Shown here piece after piece: positions 41,717 to 49,900 of a stretch of DNA of 64,000 nucleotides. Position 1 is the first letter of the stretch, and the number at the start of each line of letters is the position of its first letter. The position numbers were made by a program, and so were the translations under genes. The DNA is from CAVTWH01 sp963850915 (GTDB taxonomy: Bacteria; Actinomycetota; Actinomycetes; Mycobacteriales; Micromonosporaceae), in the NCBI GenBank assembly GCA_963850915.1, contig CAWKND010000004.1:186001-250000 (forward strand). The letters run 5' to 3'. Under the pieces are notes generated by a model that was not told the origin of the DNA, made no database searches, and worked only from the letters and a program-made list of their open reading frames with translations.

Positions 41717-42388
41717 TCACCTCCTCTCGTACCCGTAGTACCACTCGGGTCTGACAGCGACCCGCAGGCCCGTGGCTGTACCGGCAAGTGCAGACCGCAC
41801 GGTGTCAGCGTAGGCCTCACTGTAGGTGCCCACGTACTTGAACAGGTTGAGCGGTACGTCGGCATGTACCAGGAACTCGGCCATCCGGCGCCGTTGGCGG
41901 TCCGGGTCGCCCTCGATGTTGTGCCAGTACTCCGCCCCCATGAGCGGCCAGTCGACCATGGCGTCCATCCGCGCGAGGTCCGAGCTGAACTCGGTTGTCG
42001 CGGTGGCAGCGTTGCCGTCCGTCGCGACCCACGGGAGTTCGGAAGTCACGATGGAGCCCACCGTCGTGGCGAGGTGGATCAGTGGACGGTCACCGCCCAT
42101 ATAGCGGCCGTGGATGCCATCGCGGTGGTCGCATGCAATCCGGAAGAGCATCGGCGAGCGGGGGGCGAAGTAGAAGGGAACGTAATCGCCGACCCGCCCA
42201 CCAGGTGGGATCGGCACGCTCCTGGTCCGGCGCAGCTCCTTGACGTCTGGGTCGCCGACATCGCGGCTGTTGAGGCCCGCCCTCGCCGACGCGTCGCACA
42301 CGAGGCGGCCCGAAGCAACAATGGCTGGAAGGTTATCCACATGGGTGAAGTGGAGAATCCATCGGTTTGCCGGATCGACGTTACTCAT
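41717..42388 (-). CDS. darT: DarT toxin: DNA ADP-ribosyltransferase (DUF4433)
   Basis: A 223-residue DarT-like toxin. It attaches ADP-ribose to thymidine in single-stranded DNA, stopping replication; DarTG modules have been shown to defend against phage. Family landmarks are WILHFTHVDNLPAIVASGRL (NAD site), VPFYFAPRSPMLFRI, and the catalytic Glu in RRRMAEFLVHADVPL. ATG 42388 is a plausible start; GTG 42415 in frame is an alternative, and neither has a strong ribosome site. Toxin first, antitoxin second is the usual DarTG order. Confidence 0.9.
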   Translation of the reverse strand: MSNVDPANRWILHFTHVDNLPAIVASGRLVCDASARAGLNSRDVGDPDVKELRRTRSVPIPPGGRVGDYVPFYFAPRSPMLFRIACDHRDGIHGRYMGGDRPLIHLATTVGSIVTSELPWVATDGNAATATTEFSSDLARMDAMVDWPLMGAEYWHNIEGDPDRQRRRMAEFLVHADVPLNLFKYVGTYSEAYADTVRSALAGTATGLRVAVRPEWYYGYERR

Positions 42389-42504
42389 CGGCGCCGAGTG
42401 GCTGCAGGAGTGCACGGTCGAGGCGGCTGACCATCACCAGGAAAGCCTAGGGCTGCGGTGCGACCCCCCGCATCCTGGCGGGGCGGTGTGAGAGGGTTGA
42501 GTGC

Positions 42505-44505
42505 GTGAATCGGCTCAGTGGCGCTACGTCGCCGTACCTGCTCCAGCACGCGGACAATCCGGTCGACTGGTGGGAGTGGTCGCCGGCGGCGTTCGCCGAG
42601 GCCAAACGGCGGGACGTGCCTGTCCTGATCAGCGTCGGGTACGCGGCGTGCCACTGGTGTCACGTGATGGCGCACGAGTCGTTCGAGCACGACGGGGTCG
42701 CCGCCGTGATCAACGACCAGTTCGTGGCCATCAAGGTGGACCGCGAGGAGCGCCCCGACGTCGATGCCGTCTACATGACCGCGACGCAGGCGATGACCGG
42801 GCAGGGTGGCTGGCCGATGACGGTCTTCGCGACGCCGTCGGGGGAGCCGTTCCTGTGCGGTACCTACTACCCGCGCGCGCAGTTCGTACGGCTGCTGGCC
42901 GCGATCGGGGAGGCGTGGCGGGACCAGCGGGAGGCGGTACTGCACGACAGTGCCCGGCTGACCGAGGCGATCGCCGGGCTGCTCGGGGCTGCGGCCCCTA
43001 CCGGGTCGGTGGATGCCGGTCTGCTGGACGCCGCGGTCGACCGGCTGGGCGAGGAGTTCGACGAGGTGTACGCCGGATTCGGTGGTGCGCCGAAGTTCCC
43101 GCCGTCGATGGTGCTGCTGTTCCTGCTGCGGCACTACCAGCGCACCGGCTCCGCGCCTGCCCTGGAGATGGTCCGGCACACGTGCGAGCAGATGGCCCGG
43201 GGCGGGATGTACGACCAGCTCGCCGGCGGCTTCGCCCGGTACTCGGTGGACAACCGCTGGGTCGTACCGCACTTCGAGAAGATGCTGTACGACAACGCTT
43301 TGCTGCTGCGGGTGTACACGATGCTGTGGCGGTTGACCGGTGATCCGCTCGCCGAACGGGTGGCCCGCGAGACACTCCGGTTCCTGCAACGGGACCTCTT
43401 CACGCCGGAGGGCGGGCTCGCCGCCTCACTGGACGCGGACACCGACGGGGTGGAGGGCGCCACGTACGCCTGGACGCCGGCCCAACTGGTCGACGCGCTG
43501 GGCGAAGGGGACGGTACCTTCGCCGCGGACGTGTTCGGGGTGACCGAGACAGGAACGTTCGAGCACGGTACCTCCGTGCTCCGGCTGACCCGGGACGTCG
43601 ACGAAGCGGCGCCGGAGATCCGGGAACGGCACCACCGCATCGTCGGGGAGCTGCGCGCGGTACGGGCGCGCCGGCCGCAGCCGCACCGGGACGACAAGGT
43701 GGTGGCCGCCTGGACCGGCCTGGCAATCGTGGCGCTCGTGGAGTTCGGCTTCCAGGCGGACGCCGCCGCCGGCACGCGGGAAGATGACGTGGCAGACGCG
43801 GACACGGCCTGGCTACTTGCCCGGTCGGCGGCGGAGCTGTTGCGGGACAAGCACATCGTGACCGGCGCAGCCGACCAGGAAGACGGCCGAGCGGGCCGGC
43901 TGCGCCGGGTGTCGCGGGGCGGGGTGGTCGGTACCCCCGAGGGCGTACTGGACGACTACGGCGCCGTGGCCGAGGCGTTCTGCGCCATGCACCAGCTCTC
44001 CGGCGAGGGTGAGTGGCTGGAGCTGGCCGGCGGCCTGCTGGACACCGCGCTGACCCACTTCCGGGACGTCGACGGCAGGTTCTTCGACACCGCGGACTTC
44101 GCCGAGGCGCTGGTCGCCCGCCCGTCCGACCCGACCGACAACGCGAGCCCGGCCGGCGTGTCGACACTGGCGGCGGCGCTGACCACGTACACCGCGCTGA
44201 GCGGGCAGACCCGCTACCGGGAGGCGGCCGAGCAGGCACTGGAGTCGACGTCCGGGGTGATCGGCAAGTACCCGCGCTACGCCGGGTACGCGTGCGCGGT
44301 GGCCGAGGCGCAGCTCTCCGGCCCGTACGAGATCGCGATCGTCGCCGACGGCGGGGAATTGCTGGACACCGCGTGGCGGCTGGCGCCGCCCGGCGCCGTG
44401 GTGGTCAGCCGGCAGAGCGGACCAGCCGGGGGTACCCCTGCTGGAAGGGCGGGCGCGGCTGGGCGGAGTACCCACGGCCTATGTCTGTCGGGGGTTTGTC
44501 TGTGA
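42505..44505 (+). CDS. thioredoxin-domain protein, YyaL/SSP411 family (DUF255), C-terminus frameshifted
   Basis: A 666-residue protein: an N-terminal thioredoxin-like domain (YLLQHADNPVDWWEW, GYAACHWCHVM with CxxC, DREERPDVDAVYM) followed by an (alpha/alpha)6 barrel like N-acylglucosamine 2-epimerase. Function is not settled. In the +1 frame after about 44430 the conserved ending TAYVCRGFVCDRPVT appears and runs to a TGA at 44564. The given frame ends in unrelated residues at 44505. One extra G in the G-run near 44431 explains this. Rv1084 is the M. tuberculosis counterpart near mca. Confidence 0.85.
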   Translation: MNRLSGATSPYLLQHADNPVDWWEWSPAAFAEAKRRDVPVLISVGYAACHWCHVMAHESFEHDGVAAVINDQFVAIKVDREERPDVDAVYMTATQAMTGQGGWPMTVFATPSGEPFLCGTYYPRAQFVRLLAAIGEAWRDQREAVLHDSARLTEAIAGLLGAAAPTGSVDAGLLDAAVDRLGEEFDEVYAGFGGAPKFPPSMVLLFLLRHYQRTGSAPALEMVRHTCEQMARGGMYDQLAGGFARYSVDNRWVVPHFEKMLYDNALLLRVYTMLWRLTGDPLAERVARETLRFLQRDLFTPEGGLAASLDADTDGVEGATYAWTPAQLVDALGEGDGTFAADVFGVTETGTFEHGTSVLRLTRDVDEAAPEIRERHHRIVGELRAVRARRPQPHRDDKVVAAWTGLAIVALVEFGFQADAAAGTREDDVADADTAWLLARSAAELLRDKHIVTGAADQEDGRAGRLRRVSRGGVVGTPEGVLDDYGAVAEAFCAMHQLSGEGEWLELAGGLLDTALTHFRDVDGRFFDTADFAEALVARPSDPTDNASPAGVSTLAAALTTYTALSGQTRYREAAEQALESTSGVIGKYPRYAGYACAVAEAQLSGPYEIAIVADGGELLDTAWRLAPPGAVVVSRQSGPAGGTPAGRAGAAGRSTHGLCLSGVCL

Positions 44506-44562
44506 TCGTCCGGTGACCGACGAGCGTTCGCTGGCGGCGCAACTCTCCGGGGGGTCTGACCA

Positions 44563-44592
44563 TTGACGATGCTTGCACAGTAGCGCTGTAAT
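44563..44592 (+). promoter_or_regulatory. sigma-70-type promoter upstream of the 44645 gene
   Basis: TTGACG (44563-44568) and TGTAAT (44587-44592) are 18 bases apart, a good housekeeping promoter. Transcription would begin near 44600, giving a leader of about 45 bases. It sits where the frame-corrected YyaL-like gene ends. Confidence 0.6.
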
Positions 44593-44644
44593 TCTGTAAT
44601 CAGCCGCCGGTGAACGGCGGCGAGGAGCAGCGCAGGGGGCTGGC

Positions 44645-45199
44645 ATGTCACGTGAACAGCACATGTGGGGGCAGCGGCAGGATCCGCCGCCGGCCGACGA
44701 CGCGGCGGCGTGGGTCACCGGGGCGGTCCCGGACGACTGGTTCGTCGAGGCGCCGCGCGTGGTGATCGACCGCGACGAGATCACCATCGCCGGGCGCCTC
44801 GCCGACCCGCCGATGGGCGAGGAGGCCACCGCCGCCGACCTGGCCGCGGCCGAGGCCGGCCGGATCTCCACGTTCCGGGAGACAACCCGGGACCGGCGGA
44901 TCAAGATCGCCCAGCAGATCGAGCACCGGTACCGCCGGAAGGTGGCCTGGGGCGCGACCTGCGGGCACCGTGAGGAGATCTTCACCTCGCTTGCCGCCCC
45001 GGCGATGACCCGGCTGCGCCAGCCCGAGCGGCAGATCCTGGACACGCTGGTCGACGCCGGCGTGGCCCGGTCCCGCTCGGAGGCGCTGGCCTGGTGCGTA
45101 CGCCTGGTCGGGGAGCACACCGAGGAGTGGCTGACCCAGCTGCGCGACGCGCTCGGCGCCGTCGAGACGCTGCGCCGCCAGGGACCGGCCGCCTCGTAA
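44645..45199 (+). CDS. conserved-type actinobacterial hypothetical protein
   Basis: A 184-residue soluble protein with no signal or membrane segment. The N-terminus includes WVTGAVPDDWFVEAPRVVIDRDEITIAG, the middle is a charged helix (TTRDRRIKIAQQIEHRYRRKVAW), and the C-terminal helices hold VDAGVARSRSEALAWCVRLVG, which resembles ribbon-helix-helix-like segments (SRSEALAW). That suggests nucleic acid binding, but weakly. ATG 44645 follows a good promoter. The stop is 111 bases before purK. Confidence 0.65.
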   Translation: MSREQHMWGQRQDPPPADDAAAWVTGAVPDDWFVEAPRVVIDRDEITIAGRLADPPMGEEATAADLAAAEAGRISTFRETTRDRRIKIAQQIEHRYRRKVAWGATCGHREEIFTSLAAPAMTRLRQPERQILDTLVDAGVARSRSEALAWCVRLVGEHTEEWLTQLRDALGAVETLRRQGPAAS

Positions 45200-45310
45200 T
45201 GTCCGTGGCCCGCGCCGGAGGGGATCGGTGCGGGCCACGGGGCATCATGCGGGTGGAGTTGGCGCCCGGCAAGGGGCTGGCCCGGGGTGCCGGATAGGCT
45301 GGCGGGCACG

Positions 45311-46456
45311 ATGGATACCCGAACCGGTCTGCCCGTGGTCGGCATGGTGGGCGGCGGCCAACTGGCCCGGATGACCCATCAGGCCGCCATCGCACTCGGC
45401 CAGTCGCTGCGCGTACTCGCCGAACACCCCGACGACTCGGCCGCGCTGGTCGCCGCCGACGTACACATCGGACACCACACCGACCTGGACGCGCTGCGCG
45501 CCTTCGCCAAGGGCTGCACGGTGGTCACCTTCGACCACGAGCACGTACCCGGTGGGCACATCAGCACCCTCGCGGACGAGGGCGTGACGCTCTACCCGGC
45601 CGCCCACGCGCTGCGCTTCGCCCAGGACAAGCGGGCCATGCGCGAGCGCCTCGCCGAGCTGGGCGCGCCGATCCCGCGCTGGCGGGCGGTGACGAACCCC
45701 GGGGACATCGCGGAGTTCGGCGCCGAGGTCGGCTGGCCGGTGGTCGCCAAGGCAACCACCGGGGGGTACGACGGCAGAGGGGTCTTCGTCCTGTCGGCCG
45801 CTGACGAGGCGCCGCCAGTCGAACTGATCGTCGAGGAGCGGGTACCCCTGCGCCGGGAACTCGCCGCGCTCGTGGCCCGCTCCCCCTTCGGGCAGGTGGC
45901 CGCGTACCCCGTCGTGGAGACCGTGCAGCGCAACGGCATCTGCGTGCAGGTACTTGCCCCCGCCCCCGGACTCGGCGAGGCACTCGCCACCCAGGCCCAG
46001 CAGCTGGCCATCCGGCTGGCCACCGAACTCGACGTGGTCGGCCTGCTGGCCGTTGAGCTGTTCGAAACGGGCGGCCCCGCCGGCCCCCGACTACTCGTGA
46101 ACGAGCTGGCCATGCGGCCGCACAACTCCGGGCACTGGACCATCGAGGGCGCCCGTACCAGCCAGTTCGAGCAGCACCTGCGCGCCGTCCTGGACTACCC
46201 GCTGGGCGACACCGGGCTGGCCGCGCCGGCCGTGGTTATGGCGAACCTGCTCGGCGGCGAGCCCGGCGGGATGACTATGGACGAGCGGCTGCACCATCTC
46301 TTCGCCGCCGACCCGGGCGTCAAGGTGCACCTCTACGGCAAGCAGGTACGCCCCGGTCGCAAGATCGGTCACGTCACGGCCCTCGGTGACGACATGGAGT
46401 CCACCCGGAACCGGGCCGCCGCGGCAGCCCGCTGGCTGCAGGAGGGTACCCGATGA
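45311..46456 (+). CDS. purK: 5-(carboxyamino)imidazole ribonucleotide synthase PurK
   Basis: A 381-residue ATP-grasp enzyme that carboxylates AIR to N5-CAIR in purine synthesis. It begins VVGMVGGGQLARMTHQAA. The ATP-grasp region includes WPVVAKATTGGYDGRGVFVL and LIVEERVPLRRELA, and the NELAMRPHNSGHWTIEGA block carries metal-binding residues. ATG 45311 is preferred to GTG 45287 by family start. Its stop overlaps the purE start by four bases (ATGA), so the two are translationally coupled. Confidence 0.94.
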   Translation: MDTRTGLPVVGMVGGGQLARMTHQAAIALGQSLRVLAEHPDDSAALVAADVHIGHHTDLDALRAFAKGCTVVTFDHEHVPGGHISTLADEGVTLYPAAHALRFAQDKRAMRERLAELGAPIPRWRAVTNPGDIAEFGAEVGWPVVAKATTGGYDGRGVFVLSAADEAPPVELIVEERVPLRRELAALVARSPFGQVAAYPVVETVQRNGICVQVLAPAPGLGEALATQAQQLAIRLATELDVVGLLAVELFETGGPAGPRLLVNELAMRPHNSGHWTIEGARTSQFEQHLRAVLDYPLGDTGLAAPAVVMANLLGGEPGGMTMDERLHHLFAADPGVKVHLYGKQVRPGRKIGHVTALGDDMESTRNRAAAAARWLQEGTR

Positions 46457-46941
46457 CGGTGGTCGGACTGATCATGGGCAGTGACTCGGACTGGCCGGTG
46501 ATGAAGGGCGCGGCTGACGCGCTCGCCGAGTTCGAGGTGGCGTACGAGGTCGGGATCGTGTCGGCGCACCGTACCCCGCAGAAGATGATCGCCTACGGGA
46601 CGACCGCCGCCGACCGGGGACTGCGCGTGATCATCGCGGGTGCCGGGGGAGCCGCGCACCTGCCCGGCATGGTCGCCTCGGTGACGCCGCTGCCGGTGAT
46701 CGGCGTACCGGTGCCGTTCAAGAACCTCGACGGGCTCGACTCGCTGCTCTCCATCGTGCAGATGCCGGCCGGTATCCCGGTCGCCACCGTCTCGATCGGC
46801 AACGCCCGCAACGCCGGCCTGCTCGCCGTCCGCATCCTCGGCGCGTCAGACCCGGTGCTGCGCAACCGGATGGCCGACTACCAGGACTCCCTGAAGGAAC
46901 TGGTCGCCGAGAAGGAAGAAGCGCTCCGCGCCACCCTCTGA
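46453..46941 (+). CDS. purE: N5-CAIR mutase PurE
   Basis: A 162-residue class I PurE that turns N5-CAIR into CAIR. The substrate loop GLIMGSDSDWPVMKGAADAL, the catalytic-His segment VSAHRTPQKM and GAGGAAHLPGMVAS are all present, and VPVPFKNLDGLDSLLSIVQMP is typical. Length is normal. It is coupled to purK and convergent with the giant membrane protein gene, with 17 bases between stops. Confidence 0.95.
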   Translation: MTVVGLIMGSDSDWPVMKGAADALAEFEVAYEVGIVSAHRTPQKMIAYGTTAADRGLRVIIAGAGGAAHLPGMVASVTPLPVIGVPVPFKNLDGLDSLLSIVQMPAGIPVATVSIGNARNAGLLAVRILGASDPVLRNRMADYQDSLKELVAEKEEALRATL

Positions 46942-46958
46942 CCCGGGTCGCGCGAGGC

Positions 46959-49900
46959 TCAGCGGAGTTTGCCCCAGACGTCGCGGATCTGTTCGGACCT
47001 GCGTCGGCGCTGCTCGGTACCGGCGCCCAGCGCCACCATCACCAGCGCCACCAGGCCGAGTACGGCGCCGAGCAGGGCCAGCGTGGAGAAGACGGCGAGC
47101 TCGTACACGGCGGCCAGTACCAGGGCCACGCTGCCGATCACGATGGGCGCCTGTTGCCGGCGTAGCGCGCCGAAGACCACGGCACCGGCCGCGCCCAGGA
47201 TCAGCAGTACCCGTCGCCACGGGTTGCTGTCGCCGCCGGTGAGTACCAGCGTCAGGCTCGGCAGGTAGGCGGCGATCAGTGCCACCCCGTACGCCGCCCA
47301 GCTGGGAAGGTCGGGCCGGTGCCGGGTCTCCAGCCAGCCGATGACCAGCGCCGCCACGGCCACCGCGAGGCTGTACGCCTCCAGCAGGTGTACCCCGCTC
47401 AGGTGCAGGTAGAGCCACCAGGCCGCCAGCTCGTGGCCGACCGCCAACCAGATCAGCGCGCGCCGGTAGAACGGCGAGCGCCGGGGGCGGGTGGCGGCGA
47501 TGGCGAGCACCACGCCCCATGCCGTGCAGAACGTGGCCAGGTAGGGCTGCGAGCGGCTGGCCAGCAGCAGCGCGAAGAAGGCGCCCGCGTACGCGCTGGC
47601 CTCCACTGTGATGGACTCGCTGGCCCGGCCGGGCTGGCTCAGCGACGGCAGGGTGGCGGCGAGTACCAGCAGGATCGCGGCGACCAGGGCGACCAGGAAC
47701 GCCGACTGGTACACGGGGAGGTTGGCGATCCGGCCGAGGACCAGCGCGGCCAGGTGCCCGGCCACCCCGGTGATCAGCCAGCCGGTGATCCGGGTCGACC
47801 TGCCGTGCCCGCGCAGCCCCACCACGAGTCCGCAGGCGGCGGTGACAGCCAGGCTGGTCAGCGTCATCGCCCGGGTGGCCAGCGCACCGCTGAGCCCGGC
47901 GGCGGCGGCCAGGATGCAGATCAGCACGATGATCCGGCGCGCGTCGCGCAGCGGCGAGCCGAGCTGCGCCGGTGGCCGGGTGAGCGCCACGCCGAGCCCG
48001 CAGATCGCGGCAACGAGCAGTGCGCCCAGCGGTTCGGCGGCCCAGCCGAGGCCGAGCGCGGCCGGGGCGATGAGCAGGGTGATCGCGGCACCGGGGATGA
48101 CCACGGCCACCGCCCGCTCGCCGATCTGCCGGTCGGAGCCGCCGAAGCCGATCGCGCCGAGCGCCGCCGCGATGGTCAGCAGCAGCGCCGCGACGACCGA
48201 GTTGCCGTTGCCGGCCCAGTGCGCCAGGTGGCCGAGGCCGTCCTTCGCGGTGACCGGCGGGTTCGCCGGCCAGACGTTGGTGATCTGGGTGTACGGGCCG
48301 AACAGCGCGGCGAGTACCCGGGGCGCCAGCCACACCACGGCGAGTACCGTCGCCGGCCCGGCTGCGAAGCCGACGGTGTACCCGGGCCGGCTGGGCACCC
48401 GAGCGACCACGCCGTCGCGCAGATCCGAGGCGCGTGGCCGGTACTGGGCACGCTCCGCCCGTCGCGCTGTGACGGCGGCCCGGAGCAGCTCGCTGAGTAC
48501 CACCAGCAGCGCCGCGGCGGCCGCGTACACCTCGACCGGCAGGTACTTGACCTGCAGGGTGGCGACCGCGATGACGGTACCCCCGACGGCCACCGCGACC
48601 GTCACGTAGAGCAGGAAGCCCGGGTCGTCGTAGCAGGTCAGCGCGGCGATTGCGAAGGCGATGCAGAGGCCGGCAAGGGCAGCGGTGAGCAGCATCGTCT
48701 GGCCGGAGTGCCGGCTGCCCATGAGACAGGCGAACGCGGCCGGCACGGTGAGTACGGCCGTGCACAGCGCGCCGCCGCCGATCAGCGTCAGGTGCGCCGG
48801 AGGTACCTTCACCACGTCGATCCGGCGCTTGGTCAGCAGGGCCGTGCCCGCGACCGCGCCGTTGATCGCCGCCGCCGCGAAGAGCGTGCTGACCGTGGTG
48901 TCCGGCGCCACCAGGCTGGCCGCCACCGTGTCCGCGAACAGCACGGCGGCGACCCCGAAGCGGGTCCACGCGACCCGTGGATCCCGGGTGGTACCGGACG
49001 AGATGCCGAAGATCGTGGCGGCCAGTCCACTGAGCATGATCGGCGACCACCAGGCCAGCCCGAGGGTGGCCGGGGCGGCCAGCGCGGCCAGCCCGAGCCC
49101 GGCCGCGATGCCCTGCTGTGACCAGGGCCTCGGCAGTCCGATGGCGGCCGCCACGGCGAGCACGATCAGGGTCAGCGGTACCTGGCCGGCGTAGCTGGTG
49201 GTCACCGTGGCCGACCAGTTATGCAGGTCGGTACCCCAGATCGGGCGGGCCGCGTTGACCACCGCGAGACCGGCCCGGACCGCGGTCACCGCGGCGATCA
49301 GGCCGACGATGGTGGCCACCGCGCCGGCCCCGATCACCGGACCACGCCGCCAGCTCAGCGGGATTGCCCGGATGCCGGCGGCCACCGCGAACACCACCAG
49401 TGCCGCGCTGACCAGGGCGTACTTCGGCACGATCAGGGCGCCGACCCGGGTCACCGCGGCGATGGTCGCGGTGGTCACCACGACCGCGGAGAGGTCGGCG
49501 GCGCGCAGCCGGCCGAGCACCGCGCCAGCCTTGCCCCGTTTGGCTGTGCCGGTCGGCTCGGCGGGGGCGGCGTCGCCGAGGACCCAGGGCGCGATCAGCA
49601 GGGTCAGGCCGGCGACGAGGAGCAGCACGGCGACCGCGCGGTCGATCAAACCGACGGGGGTACGCAGCGCCACGATCGCGAGCACGGCGGCGCCGAGGGT
49701 GGTACCGAGAGCGATCAGTTTGCCGGGCGAGCCCGGTGCGGTGCCCGTATCCCCGCTGGTATCCAGCCGCCGGTCCCAGGCGACCTGCGACAGTACGGCC
49801 GCGCAGAGGGTACCGGCGACGGCCAGGAAAGTGGCGGCCAGGATCGGGCGCGGGCCGGATCCGGGCGGAGCCAGTGCCGCTGTGGCACTCGCGATCGCAC

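Noticed and set aside
44645..45199. antitoxin for a missing toxin
   Set aside because: The SRSEALAW-like segment resembles ribbon-helix-helix proteins, but the protein is long, has no partner and its own housekeeping promoter; left as hypothetical.
46846..49050. 734-codon minus-strand frame beside the giant membrane protein
   Set aside because: It is a same-strand, shifted-frame shadow of the 1,723-residue protein and is Arg/Gly-rich without motifs.
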